NCBI RefSeq assembly: GCF_002738225.1
Contig: NZ_PEBQ01000144.1
Coordinates: 124,001-188,000, forward strand
Source of the DNA: Acetobacter pomorum
Lineage (GTDB): Bacteria; Pseudomonadota; Alphaproteobacteria; Acetobacterales; Acetobacteraceae
Length of the DNA stretch: 64,000 nucleotides
Direction of reading: 5' to 3'
A program made the translations under genes and the position numbers. The number at the start of each line of letters is the position of its first letter. The stretch's first letter is position 1. This document shows positions 36,135-45,204 of this stretch, one piece after another. Below the pieces are notes generated by a model. The model worked only from the letters and a program-made list of their open reading frames with translations, searched no databases and was not told the origin of the DNA.

Positions 36135-37289
36135 TCAGTTCTGTGTCAGGCGGGCAGCGGCGCGGTCTGCCAGCATTTCCGGAATAAACAGCACGCCTGC
36201 GCATATCAGCCCCGGCAGCAATGCCACAAGCGGAATAAGCGGGATAAGGGCCATGTTGCGGCTGGCCAGATTTTGCAGCAACAGGTTAATGGCCAGCAGC
36301 CCCACCACAGCAAGCACTGCGGCAAGGGGCCGCTTGATATTGCCGTAGCGCGAAAAAGCGCCCCGCAGCACAGCCATCAACCCCACCATGGCAAAGGAAA
36401 AGCAGGTAAGGGGGGATGTCAGACGGCGCCAGCCTTCTACCTTAAATTTGCCTGTATCACGCACGGAAACTTCTTGGGGGTCCGGGTGCAGCAATTCCCC
36501 CAAAGACATTTCAGCCGCATCCCGAAAGCGGGCATCTTCTTGGTGTGCAGAAGACAGGTCCATGGAATCCTGCTTGAAAATCAGCATGTTCAGGCGGCCT
36601 GTCTTGTGGTCGATCACCTGCCGCGAACCATCATACAGGATCACGCGTGGGGTATCATTCACGATCATCATGGACCCATGATTGGCCAGAATTGTGGCCT
36701 GATTACCCGGTTGCCGATCATCTTCCACCATAATGCCGTGCAGCGTGCCATCATGGCTGCGGGAGCGGATATACACCGTCATCGCATCCGAAACCTTGGT
36801 GAACACGCCTTCTTGCAGCATGAATGCGGCCATCTTGTTGCGGATATCAAATTCGTACTGTCGGAAGGCGTGGTAGGATGTGGGCACAATCCAGAGGTTC
36901 AGCAAAAAACCTGCCATAGTGGCCATAAGTGCACACCCCAGCCCGGCTTTGGCCAGCGCAAATTGCGAAAGCCCGGCCGCCTGCATAACCGTAAGCTCCC
37001 GGTCCCCCGCAAGGCGCTGATACACAAACAGGCTGACCACAAAAGTGGTAATGGGCAGCACCACGGCCACGAAGGAGGGAATGAGCAGGCTTGTCAGCTC
37101 TACAAACACACGCAGGGAAAGCCCTCTGTCCACTACCAGAGAGACAAAGCGCAGAGATTGCATAAGCCAGATGAGCGCGGCCAACCCCCCGGTGGTTGCC
37201 AGCAGTGCCACCATAAGCTGGTGGAACACATACCTGTCCAGCGTGAGGAAACGCGATTTCAGCCAAGACTGAAGTGAACGGACGGTCAT
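36135..37289 (-). CDS. lptF: LPS export ABC transporter permease LptF
   Basis: Partner permease of LptG, with TLDRYVFHQLMVALLATTGG opening the first helix, three N-terminal and three C-terminal membrane helices and a periplasmic domain between (about 130-265). Start choice is uncertain: ATG at 37289 gives a conventional N-terminus (384 residues); an ATG at 37340 would add 17 polar residues. Neither has a strong ribosome binding site. It heads lptF-lptG-lptD-surA-rsmA, an outer-membrane biogenesis operon, and lies downstream of the porin gene on the same strand. Confidence 0.92.
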   Translation of the reverse strand: MTVRSLQSWLKSRFLTLDRYVFHQLMVALLATTGGLAALIWLMQSLRFVSLVVDRGLSLRVFVELTSLLIPSFVAVVLPITTFVVSLFVYQRLAGDRELTVMQAAGLSQFALAKAGLGCALMATMAGFLLNLWIVPTSYHAFRQYEFDIRNKMAAFMLQEGVFTKVSDAMTVYIRSRSHDGTLHGIMVEDDRQPGNQATILANHGSMMIVNDTPRVILYDGSRQVIDHKTGRLNMLIFKQDSMDLSSAHQEDARFRDAAEMSLGELLHPDPQEVSVRDTGKFKVEGWRRLTSPLTCFSFAMVGLMAVLRGAFSRYGNIKRPLAAVLAVVGLLAINLLLQNLASRNMALIPLIPLVALLPGLICAGVLFIPEMLADRAAARLTQN

Positions 37290-37398
37290 ACGTCTGTTAT
37301 CTACTTCACCTGTGCGGGAGGCAACAGCCTTGTCATGCATAAAGCCGGTGGCGGCGTGTTGCTTTAGCCCGGTTTTTCTTGAAAAGTGACAGTTCTAT

Positions 37399-37447
37399 TG
37401 GCGGAAACGCTGGGAAAACCTGCGTTTTCTTTTTTCGGTTTCCGCCA
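37399..37447. repeat. Inverted repeat between porin and lptF genes
   Basis: TGGCGGAAAC (37399-37408) and GTTTCCGCCA (37438-37447) form ten perfect base pairs around a 29-base loop that contains a smaller AACGC/GCGTT pair. It lies five bases after the porin stop on the minus strand and probably ends or protects the porin message; no T tract follows on that strand. Confidence 0.55.
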
Positions 37448-37452
37448 GATTC

Positions 37453-39114
37453 CTAGAAAAGAAGAATCACACCACCGGCAGCCGTGTTGTCGCTTTCCTT
37501 GTAAGGGCCATGCGCAGCAGAAGATGTATGCGTGTATTCGCCCACCAGATTGAGCCAATCCGTAAGCTGGTAAAATACAGCCCCCACTTCAGACTGGTTG
37601 CGCCGCACAAGGGTCGGGCTGTTTTCACCCGGGGCCTGATACAGGTTACTTACGCCATAACTGCCCACCAGCTTAAGCCTTTTGGTGGCATGGTAGGCCC
37701 CCTGCACATAATACCCTTCAGAGGCGCGCTTGCGGCCGTTTTGGCCTACACCATCAAAAAACAGCCCCGTCGTGCCCAGCCCACTGCCGCGGTAGTAGTA
37801 GGCAACGCCTTCAAGCGGGCCATAGGTTACTTTGGTGCCAATGTCTCCGGCTTCTGCCGTTACACCCTTGCGGCTATCCGTATTCAGCAAATTGCTTTGT
37901 AGGGCCTGCTGGTGCTGTACCAGAAAACTGGCCCAGATCCGTGTCTGCACTTCACCCAACTTGAAATCGTAGGTGACCTTGCCCTGAATCATGGGAGAGG
38001 AATGGTGCTCGGATGAAGACGATAGATCGCCCCCGGCAAAGTTGAATTCATCCAGCGGCTGGAAGATGCCAACGGTTCCCTGGAAACCATGGATTGTGGG
38101 GGAGGCGTAGGAAATCTGTGGAATCCAATCTGCGTACACATAACCCACGCCAATACGGCCTAAAGATGTGTTGCCCGGAGCAGCATTGTTGCCCGATGCG
38201 CCTACGCTCAGCAGCGTGGCATCATTCAGGATAGCATCGGAGCCGAACAGTGCCAGATCACGCCCAACCTTGAATGTGCCGATATTTTTATTGCCAAACG
38301 TGACGTAAACCTGACGCAGATCGATACCCGCTGTGCCAAGCCCAACGGGGCTACCGCCCGTGTTGGCGTTAAAGGCCCCGTTCTTGGCGTTATCAATGCC
38401 CGGATACATGCCCAAAACAGCAGAAATATCCATGCCGCGCTGAACAGTGCTAAGCTTGAGCACAAACCCGGCAGGCAACAGACCGTTACGTACTGCTGAT
38501 GAATCAAACCCGCTGGAACCAGTGGAAACACCCCCCGCCACAGCCTGCCCGCCAGCGGGGCTGTTATAGGTGTAAAATCCGTTCACAAAGCCAGAAAGAT
38601 TGATGTTGATAGGCCCCGCCATAAAGGTAAGGCCCTTGCCGGGCACATATTTTGCCACCCGCACCACATCATTGCCCTTAAGGGATTTGGCTGCTTCTTC
38701 TGCCGAGCGTGCGCTGGCTTCTGCGCGTTCTGCGGCACTTTCAGCCCGCATGCCAGAATTTTCTGCGCCGGGGTCAAACTTAATGCCGGGTTCGTATTCA
38801 TCACCGCCCGTGCCATGCCCCCCAGCATGGGCTACCAGCCGGTGGCGTGCGCCGGATGTTGCCGAGCGTGCGGAACCAGAGCCACCCCTACCGCCAGAAG
38901 ATGCGCGCTCGGTCTGCGCGGGGGAGGCCGCGTGGCGCACATGTTTGGCCAGCAGCGTATCATATTCATGCTTGGTCAGGCTGCCTTTGGCACGCAACAC
39001 ATCCAGCAGATCACTGTAATCATCAGCCAGAGCAGCTTTTGGCAGCATGGTGGGCGAACCAGCAACCGATGCGGCCATAACCGTGGCAACCAGCGCCTTT
39101 TTTCCCGATGCCAT
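37453..39114 (-). CDS. Outer-membrane porin
   Basis: A 553-residue exported protein with a signal peptide ending about ALA-DD (29-32). Residues about 33-65 (SDLLDVLRAKGSLTKHEYD) resemble the N-terminal helical motif of phosphate-type porins, followed by a Gly/Ser/Arg-rich segment and an alanine-rich coiled coil (about 120-145). The barrel follows (INLSGFVNGFYTYNS onward) and ends in the aromatic AGGVILLF, the usual C-terminal recognition signal. It is likely a trimeric pore for ions or small solutes; specificity is not predictable. It has a long upstream region of its own. Confidence 0.85.
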   Translation of the reverse strand: MASGKKALVATVMAASVAGSPTMLPKAALADDYSDLLDVLRAKGSLTKHEYDTLLAKHVRHAASPAQTERASSGGRGGSGSARSATSGARHRLVAHAGGHGTGGDEYEPGIKFDPGAENSGMRAESAAERAEASARSAEEAAKSLKGNDVVRVAKYVPGKGLTFMAGPININLSGFVNGFYTYNSPAGGQAVAGGVSTGSSGFDSSAVRNGLLPAGFVLKLSTVQRGMDISAVLGMYPGIDNAKNGAFNANTGGSPVGLGTAGIDLRQVYVTFGNKNIGTFKVGRDLALFGSDAILNDATLLSVGASGNNAAPGNTSLGRIGVGYVYADWIPQISYASPTIHGFQGTVGIFQPLDEFNFAGGDLSSSSEHHSSPMIQGKVTYDFKLGEVQTRIWASFLVQHQQALQSNLLNTDSRKGVTAEAGDIGTKVTYGPLEGVAYYYRGSGLGTTGLFFDGVGQNGRKRASEGYYVQGAYHATKRLKLVGSYGVSNLYQAPGENSPTLVRRNQSEVGAVFYQLTDWLNLVGEYTHTSSAAHGPYKESDNTAAGGVILLF

Positions 39115-39667
39115 AAAACTGTGCTCCCCTAAAAACCTGCTCTCTCTTACTGTGGATCAGACTTCGCGCCGTCAATACGGCGCGAAAAGACAGCAGCTTT
39201 GTGAGCTTGAGATGAAAGGATGCAGGAAAACTGAGCACATTGGTAGGGAGTTCGCGGCTGTTTGATAGGGAACAAACAGCAAAAAATGTTGATTCCCAAA
39301 TGTAACAAAATAAAGAGAATCTTTTAATATCAAAATGTTACAGGCGCTTCTTATGTCTTGAGAATGATATATCTGACTATAATAATTTAAAATGAAGTAA
39401 GCAGCTTTGGTGGGAAAATGCTATACACGCAACACCAAAAGTGAAGAAAAGTGCATCTGCAAAGGTTCCCTACATCACGGAGTTTTTATGGTTATAACAG
39501 GCGTTTGCGTCATTCCGTAATGCTTTTTGGGGCGCGTCTGGCTGAATGGTGCAAGAATTTTCCCGTAATTGCAGTACTTTGCCAGCTGGCATTGCCATCA
39601 TGCCGCCGTGTTCGGGCCTCACAGCACTTTTTGGTGTCCTTAAAATTCAAGCTTAGGTGAACAGAGC
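39115..39667. promoter_or_regulatory. Long AT-rich divergent regulatory region (porin / ABC exporter)
   Basis: These 553 bases between divergent genes are more AT-rich than the rest of the window, especially 39280-39440. On the plus strand a perfect TATAAT at 39378-39383 has TCTTGA 16 bases upstream, a plausible promoter about 285 bases before the ABC gene. The porin promoter must lie on the other strand in the same region but I cannot place it. A 69-codon frame at 39451-39660 has no coding character. No small RNA can be defined. Confidence 0.5.
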
Positions 39668-41554
39668 GTGCGTTCTGCTCAATCAGAAACGGAAGCAAAC
39701 ACGGTGTCGGCGGAAAAAGAAACACACGCTCAGGCCATGCCTCATGGTGCGCAACAGCAGATACATTCTGCTGAGCCTGTTATAACGGTGCCAGATACGG
39801 AGCTGCCCCAATATGCAGGGCGGCCCGTGGCGTTTTTGCTGCGTTACATGCGGCATCGGCCCATGGGGCACGCGCTGGTGTTTGGGGCTGTTGGGCTGGC
39901 CATTGGTTGTATTGTGCTTTCCTCCAACGGAATCCGCCATCTGGTGGATTTGATGACAGGCACATCCCCCACGGGGGATGTTATGGCCGTCTGGTCTGCC
40001 GTTGGGGTGCTGATTGGCCTGATTGTGGCAGACAATATCTCGTGGCGTATTGCCGGCTGGTTTGCCGCCCGTACTTTTGTGGCTGTTACGGGGGATATCC
40101 GGCAGGATCTGTTTCGGTTTCTAACAGGCCATTCTCCGGCTTATTTTGCAGACCGTATGCCCACATCTCTTGCAGCACGCATTGCTACAGCCGGGAATGT
40201 CAGTTTCACCATAGAAAATCTGCTGGCGTGGAGTGTGCTGCCGCCCAGCCTGAATGTGTTGCTTTCTGTTGTGCTGATGTTGTCTGTCAGCACCATTATG
40301 GGCAGTGTGACGGTGGTTTTGGCCATCGGGCTTTGTTTTCTCATGTTCCGTCTGGCGGTAAGGGGACGTGCCCTGCACGGGGATTACGCAGCTGCTGCCG
40401 CTGGGCTGGAGGGTGAGACGCTGGATGTTATGGGCAATATTGCGCTGGTGCGGGCCTTTGGTATGCGCAACCGTGAGCGCGAGCGTTTTAACGCCCTGAC
40501 ACAGCGGGAAATGGAAGAACGCCTGAAGTCTTTGCGGTACATGGAAAAGCTGCGGATGATCCATGCATTGCTAACAGCCGTGCTCACCACCGGGCTGCTG
40601 ATCTGGGCTGTATTGCTGTGGCAGTGGCAGCAGGCAACGGTTGGGCAGGTGGTCATGATTATTACGCTGGGCTTTGCCATTTTGCATGGTACGCGGGATC
40701 TGGCTTTGTCCATGGTGGAAACAATTCAGCACAATGCGCGGCTATCCGAGGTGCTTTCCTCGCTTCTGGTGCCGCATGACATGCCGGATGCAGAAAATGC
40801 CGTAACTCTGAAAGGCCCTGTGCTGGGGGATGTGCAGTTTCGGGATGTGGTATTTGCCTATCCGGGGGGTGCGCCGGTGCTGGACCATTTTAACCTGCAT
40901 ATTCAGGCAGGTACCCGTGTGGGGCTGGTCGGGCGTTCCGGCTCTGGCAAAAGTACGGTGTTGGCTTTGTTGCAGCGTATGCGTTTTGTGCAGTCTGGCA
41001 ACGTTCTGATAGATAATCAGGATATTCGTGATCTGACGGAAGATGCGTTGCGAGCTTGCCTTTCCATTGTGCCGCAGGATGTTTCTTTGTTGCATCGGTC
41101 TGTTATGGAAAATATTCGCTATGGCAGGCCGGATGCCACAGACGCAGAAGTGCGTGCTGCGGCAGCTGCCGCTGGATGTGCCGGGTTTATTGAGGAACTG
41201 TCTGAAGGGTTTGACACTATTGTGGGGGACAGAGGGGTTAAACTGTCTGGTGGCCAGCGCCAGCGCATTGCCATAGCGCGTGCATTTTTACGCAATGCCC
41301 CCATTCTTATTCTGGATGAAGCCACGAGCGCTCTGGACACAGAAAGTGAGCAGCACGTACAACAGGCACTGGACAGATTGATGGTTGGCCGTACGGTTAT
41401 TGCTGTTGCGCACCGTCTTTCCACATTACAAAATTTTGACAGAATCGTTGTGATGCAGGAAGGCAGGATTATTGAGGATGGTTCTCCTGCACAACTTGAA
41501 CGGCAGGATGGCCCTTACAGACAGTTTCTTAACAGGCAGATGACACACGCATAA
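39668..41554 (+). CDS. ABC transporter, fused permease and ATP-binding half-exporter
   Basis: A second type I half-exporter (628 residues from GTG 39668, which has AGGTGA upstream; ATG 39737 is an alternative). The membrane domain covers about 50-350. The ATPase domain has Walker A GRSGSGKST near 422-430, LSGGQRQRIAIARA near 525, Walker B ILILDEATSALD near 546 and the H-loop VAHRLST near 581. It resembles lipid or peptide exporters; the cargo is unknown. Its stop codon shares a base with the start of a GntR regulator (TAATG), so the regulator is made from the same message. Confidence 0.9.
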   Translation: MRSAQSETEANTVSAEKETHAQAMPHGAQQQIHSAEPVITVPDTELPQYAGRPVAFLLRYMRHRPMGHALVFGAVGLAIGCIVLSSNGIRHLVDLMTGTSPTGDVMAVWSAVGVLIGLIVADNISWRIAGWFAARTFVAVTGDIRQDLFRFLTGHSPAYFADRMPTSLAARIATAGNVSFTIENLLAWSVLPPSLNVLLSVVLMLSVSTIMGSVTVVLAIGLCFLMFRLAVRGRALHGDYAAAAAGLEGETLDVMGNIALVRAFGMRNRERERFNALTQREMEERLKSLRYMEKLRMIHALLTAVLTTGLLIWAVLLWQWQQATVGQVVMIITLGFAILHGTRDLALSMVETIQHNARLSEVLSSLLVPHDMPDAENAVTLKGPVLGDVQFRDVVFAYPGGAPVLDHFNLHIQAGTRVGLVGRSGSGKSTVLALLQRMRFVQSGNVLIDNQDIRDLTEDALRACLSIVPQDVSLLHRSVMENIRYGRPDATDAEVRAAAAAAGCAGFIEELSEGFDTIVGDRGVKLSGGQRQRIAIARAFLRNAPILILDEATSALDTESEQHVQQALDRLMVGRTVIAVAHRLSTLQNFDRIVVMQEGRIIEDGSPAQLERQDGPYRQFLNRQMTHA

Positions 41555-42273
41555 TGACAACAATACAAGCACCACAGGCGTGGAACAACCTGCGACCCGA
41601 AGGACGAGGTGAAGCACGGGGCGCTCTTGCGGCCTATGCTTACCAGCAGATACGTGACAGGCTGATTTACTGCCATTATCAAGGTGGTGAACGTTTGGTT
41701 TTGCGCCCCCTTGCAACATCTCTGGGGTTAAGCCCAACCCCGGTCCGTGAAGCGCTGCTCCGTCTGGTTTCCGAACAGGCTCTGGAACTGGATGAGCGCA
41801 ATACAGCCCGTGTGCCAAGCACAACGCGCGCCCTGTTTTTGGAAATTCATGGTGTGCGCGGTGATCTGGAACAGCGTGTGACCAGAGATTTGGTAACACA
41901 CATTACGCCGGAACAGGTTGCGCTGCTGCGCGAAAAGCACCACGATTTTATTGTGGCGTACGAAAATGCAGACCCACATGGCGCGGCTGTGGCCAATGCC
42001 ATTTTTCACAGCACTGCGGCAGGTTTTTCCCGCCTGTTGTTTACAGTGGGAATGATCCGCGGTTTGTGGGCGCGTATGGGGCCAATTTATGCGGCAGCCA
42101 ATAGCCTGCCGACCATGAGCCCAGCAGATCCGACCCATCCGCATTTGCAAATTCTGGCAGCCTTTGAAAGGCGTGATGTTGATGCAGCAACAGATGCACT
42201 GCACCATGACTTCTGGCAGGCCAGAGAATGGCTGGAACCATTGCTGCCAGAAGAACAGCCAGTAACACTTTGA
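41554..42273 (+). CDS. GntR family transcriptional regulator (FCD/FadR type)
   Basis: 239 residues: an N-terminal winged helix (about 25-90; AYQQIRDRLIYCHYQGGERL, LATSLGLSPTPVREALLRLV) typical of GntR proteins and a C-terminal all-helical FCD ligand-binding domain (about 98-225). The ligand is probably a small carboxylate or similar metabolite, not predictable. It is translationally coupled to the ABC exporter, suggesting control of that exporter or of its own operon. The first 20 residues are poorly conserved in type. Confidence 0.88.
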   Translation: MTTIQAPQAWNNLRPEGRGEARGALAAYAYQQIRDRLIYCHYQGGERLVLRPLATSLGLSPTPVREALLRLVSEQALELDERNTARVPSTTRALFLEIHGVRGDLEQRVTRDLVTHITPEQVALLREKHHDFIVAYENADPHGAAVANAIFHSTAAGFSRLLFTVGMIRGLWARMGPIYAAANSLPTMSPADPTHPHLQILAAFERRDVDAATDALHHDFWQAREWLEPLLPEEQPVTL

Positions 42274-42290
42274 AATTGAAGTAAAATACA

Positions 42291-42325
42291 CAAGCCTGCC
42301 AGACCTTTAAGATCAGGCAGGCTTG
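42291..42325. terminator. Hairpin between the convergent GntR and minE genes
   Basis: CAAGCCTGCC (42291-42300) pairs perfectly with GGCAGGCTTG (42316-42325). It lies between two converging genes, so it probably ends transcription from both sides, though T tracts are poor. Confidence 0.65.
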
Positions 42326-42367
42326 TATGTTATATCTGGCTACGTTGTGGTTGCGCAGCCCCGGTTA

Positions 42368-42697
42368 TCAGGCCGGTTTGGTTTTGCCACCTGTCGCAGG
42401 TTTGCCAGATGCGGCATTCTTGGCCTTGTTATCTGCTTTGTCAGACAGGCCCGGTACTTCCACATCAATTTCCAGCATGGAGCAATGTGCGCCACGGTCC
42501 AGCTTGATCTGTACCTTGTCCTGATCTACCGCAACGTGCCGTTTGATAACTTCCATAATTTCACGGTGTAGCTGGGCCAGCAGATCATCCTTGCCGTCCC
42601 CCACACTGATGCGTTCATGCGCCAGCAGAATCTGCAACCGGTCACGCGCAACAGGAGCAGATGAGCGGCGCTTAAAAAGATTGGAGAGGAAGGTCAT
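42368..42697 (-). CDS. minE: Cell division topological specificity factor MinE
   Basis: A 109-residue MinE: the N-terminal membrane-targeting and MinD-binding segment ([20 protein letters not shown]) is followed by LLAHERIS and the dimerising beta domain ([20 protein letters not shown]). The C-terminal 25 residues are a basic Lys/Ala/Gly tail. MinE drives MinCD oscillation and frees mid-cell for division. The start overlaps the minD stop by four bases (ATGA). Confidence 0.95.
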   Translation of the reverse strand: MTFLSNLFKRRSSAPVARDRLQILLAHERISVGDGKDDLLAQLHREIMEVIKRHVAVDQDKVQIKLDRGAHCSMLEIDVEVPGLSDKADNKAKNAASGKPATGGKTKPA

Positions 42698-43509
42698 GAG
42701 ACTCTCCGTTTGAACAGCCAGTCAAACAGGCCTTTGCGTTCAGTTGGGATGGTAACTTCCACTTTTTCACCCAGCAGGCGGCGTGCTGCTTCTGCATAAG
42801 CACGGGCAGGGGGGCTTTCCGGCTCGGCAATGGTTACAGGGGCACCCACGTTGGATGCTTTCAGAACATCCGGGCTTTCTGGAATAATGCCAAGCAGTGG
42901 AATGGAAAGAATTTCAAGCACGTCATCCGTGGCCAGCATGTCACCACGTGCGGCGCGCTGCGGGTCATACCGTGTCAGCAGCAGATGCTTGTCTATTTTC
43001 TTGCCACTTTTGGCTTTTTCCGTCGTGCTGTCCAGCATGCCGATAATGCGGTCACTGTCTCGAACAGAGGAAACTTCCGGGTTGGTGACAATAACAGCCA
43101 TATCAGCATGGTGCATGGCCATTTGGGCGCCGCGTTCAATACCTGCGGGGCTATCACAGATCACCCAGTCGAACTTTTTACGCAGTTCATCAATAACCTT
43201 GGCAACACCTTCGGGGGTCAGGGCATCTTTATCGCGTGTCTGGGAGGCCGGAAGAAGGGAGAGGGTATCAATCCGCTTATCTTTGATAAGTGCCTGTGCC
43301 AGATTGGCGTCACCCTGAATAACATTGATAAGGTCAAACACCACGCGGCGTTCTGCCCCCATCACCAGATCAAGATTACGCAGCCCGACGTCAAAATCCA
43401 CCAGTACAACTTTCTGGCCGGTTTTGGCCAGTGCGGCTCCCAAGGCTGCGGAGGTTGTGGTTTTACCCACACCACCTTTGCCTGACGTGACGACCAGAAC
43501 CTTTGCCAT
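42694..43509 (-). CDS. minD: Septum site-determining ATPase MinD
   Basis: A 271-residue ParA-like ATPase with the deviant Walker A motif GKGGVGKTT (10-18), [12 protein letters not shown], and [12 protein letters not shown]. The C-terminal [14 protein letters not shown] is the amphipathic membrane-targeting helix. It recruits MinC to the membrane and is displaced by MinE. It is coupled to minE, but separated from minC by 141 bases. Confidence 0.97.
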   Translation of the reverse strand: MAKVLVVTSGKGGVGKTTTSAALGAALAKTGQKVVLVDFDVGLRNLDLVMGAERRVVFDLINVIQGDANLAQALIKDKRIDTLSLLPASQTRDKDALTPEGVAKVIDELRKKFDWVICDSPAGIERGAQMAMHHADMAVIVTNPEVSSVRDSDRIIGMLDSTTEKAKSGKKIDKHLLLTRYDPQRAARGDMLATDDVLEILSIPLLGIIPESPDVLKASNVGAPVTIAEPESPPARAYAEAARRLLGEKVEVTIPTERKGLFDWLFKRRVS

Positions 43510-43595
43510 CAGTATTCCTTTTTATATATTTTTGCGAAGCCATCTGGATGATGCCAGAATGACCTTATATGCCGATAACATGACAAGCTGTACCT

Positions 43596-43639
43596 AAAAA
43601 GAAAACTGCCAATGTCTATTTCATGTTCGTTTTCTTTTT
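43596..43639. repeat. Inverted repeat in the minC-minD spacer
   Basis: AAAAAGAAAAC (43596-43606) and GTTTTCTTTTT (43629-43639) form eleven perfect base pairs around 22 bases, starting 12 bases after the minC stop on the minus strand. The AT-rich stem could act as a weak terminator or attenuator, or mark a promoter region for minDE. Confidence 0.5.
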
Positions 43640-43650
43640 ATTTACAATTT

Positions 43651-44349
43651 TCATGGGAGTGGACGGAAGATAAGAGCCTCTCCCGATAGCAGCACCTGTG
43701 CCGGTTTTTCCGTGCAGGCGGGGTCCATTTCTTCCGCCGTAGCATAGAATCCATCTATGGCCACAAGTTCGGCTGCCAGATTGCGCGTATAAATCCGGGC
43801 ATTACTGTGCCCGCCAATGCCGGCAATGGCACGCCCGCGTAATGCCCCATAAACATGGATGGAGCCGCCGGCAGAAACTTCTGCGCCAGAAGCCACAGCA
43901 CCCAGAATAATGATGTCACCATCTGGCCAGACAATATGCTGGCCAGAACGCACGGGGTCTTCCACCAAAAGGGTTGTTGGCTCTGGCGGGCCTTCGGGCT
44001 TTTCTTCCGGGGCGGTAATGGGGCCGGAGGAACGGCCACCCACGGGGCTTTCGGGCCATTCCCACTCTGCCACGGCAGGCCAGGAGCGATCTCCGTTTTC
44101 TATGCCAATCACACGGATGCCACGTTCCTTTAGTGCAGGCAGCAGAAAGGCAAGGTTGGGGGTATCTGCCTGCATCATGCTCAGATCAAGGATAATGGGC
44201 TTGCCGGCAAAAAAGCCAACAGACCGCGTGATCTGATGATCCAGCGCCACCAGCCAATCTTCCAGCGGGGCTTCCGGCGTGAGGGTGAGCGCCAGAAAAG
44301 AGCGCCCAGACATGCGAATACGGGGGAGTGGAGGATGTGTGCCGGACAA
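43651..44349 (-). CDS. minC: Septum site-determining protein MinC
   Basis: FtsZ inhibitor. The N-terminal domain includes GRSFLALTLTPEAPLEDW and the C-terminal right-handed beta-helix has VRSGQHIVWPDGDIIILGAV and SIHVYGALRGRAIAGIGG, which bind MinD and FtsZ. The best start is TTG at 44349 with GAGAG upstream (232 residues); ATG at 44313 lacks a binding site but is possible. A proline-rich linker (about 115-130) joins the domains. It is upstream of minD on the same strand but not tightly packed. Confidence 0.93.
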   Translation of the reverse strand: MSGTHPPLPRIRMSGRSFLALTLTPEAPLEDWLVALDHQITRSVGFFAGKPIILDLSMMQADTPNLAFLLPALKERGIRVIGIENGDRSWPAVAEWEWPESPVGGRSSGPITAPEEKPEGPPEPTTLLVEDPVRSGQHIVWPDGDIIILGAVASGAEVSAGGSIHVYGALRGRAIAGIGGHSNARIYTRNLAAELVAIDGFYATAEEMDPACTEKPAQVLLSGEALIFRPLP

Positions 44350-44531
44350 GAACAGCCGCTCTCGATAAAGATCAGGGATAACAGATGCACAGAATAGGGG
44401 TGTTAGGGTGCAGTTGGGAAGTGCCTGTTACGCATTGGATGCATGAAGGCAAGGGGATGGTAGGAATTTGATGTGCTTTCATGCGGTTTTCCCTCTGGCG
44501 CTGGGGCTGGCAATGGCATAAATCATCAGGC

Positions 44532-45200
44532 ATGCGTACCCTCTTTCATTTTCCCCTCTCTCCTGCCAGCCGCACTGTTCGGCTTGTACTGGCGGAAAAG
44601 CGCCTGCCGTTTGAGGCCATTATTGAACGGGCATGGGAACACCGGCCCGAATTTCTGGCCATGAACCCAGCAGGTGATGTGCCGGTTCTGGTGGAAGATA
44701 ACGGGCTGATTGTGCCGGATTCGTATGTGATCTGCGAATATCTGGAAGAAGCATATTCCGATACACCGCTGCTGGGCCGTACGCTGGCAGAACGTGTGGA
44801 AGTACGCCGCGTGATGGCGTGGTTTGATACACTGTTTGCGCGTGAGGTTTCTGGCCGGTTTATTGATGAACGGGTGATGAAGCGCCTGAGTGGGCGCGGC
44901 AACCCGAATGGCACTGCGCTGCGTGAGGCCTATGCCGCCATGCGCCCGCTTATGAAATACGTGAATGATCTGGCAGAAAACCGGAACTGGCTTGCAGGTA
45001 ATTTTCTGTCTCTGGCAGATTTTACGGCTGCGGGGCATCTGTCCTGTCTGGATTTTATTGGCGATATTGATTGGAGCAAAGTGCCTGCCGTGCGGGATTG
45101 GTACGCACGCATGAAGTCTCGCCCCTGTTTCCGTCCACTTCTGGCGGATCGGGTTTCTGGCATTACGCCGCCTGAATACTATACCAATCTGGATTTCTGA
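44532..45200 (+). CDS. Glutathione S-transferase family protein
   Basis: 222 residues beginning MRTLFHFPLSPASRTVRLVL, a thioredoxin-like N-terminal domain with the serine/arginine pair common in bacterial GSTs, the cis-proline NPAGDVPVLV, and the glutathione-binding PDSYVICEYLEE. An all-helical C-terminal domain follows (LADFTAAGHLSCLDFIGDID). Substrate unknown. The ATG at 44532 gives the family N-terminus; a frame start at 44481 adds an unlike tryptophan-rich stretch. It is divergent from minC and followed after a few bases by a flavoprotein gene. Confidence 0.88.
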   Translation: MRTLFHFPLSPASRTVRLVLAEKRLPFEAIIERAWEHRPEFLAMNPAGDVPVLVEDNGLIVPDSYVICEYLEEAYSDTPLLGRTLAERVEVRRVMAWFDTLFAREVSGRFIDERVMKRLSGRGNPNGTALREAYAAMRPLMKYVNDLAENRNWLAGNFLSLADFTAAGHLSCLDFIGDIDWSKVPAVRDWYARMKSRPCFRPLLADRVSGITPPEYYTNLDF

Positions 45201-45204
45201 TCTT

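Noticed and set aside
37399..37447. Classical terminator after the porin gene
   Set aside because: The inverted repeat is real, but the T tract lies inside the loop on the wrong strand, so it is kept only as a repeat.
39451..39660. 69-codon frame in the porin/ABC gap
   Set aside because: No ribosome binding site, codon use unlike neighbours and no recognisable protein; the gap is better read as regulatory.
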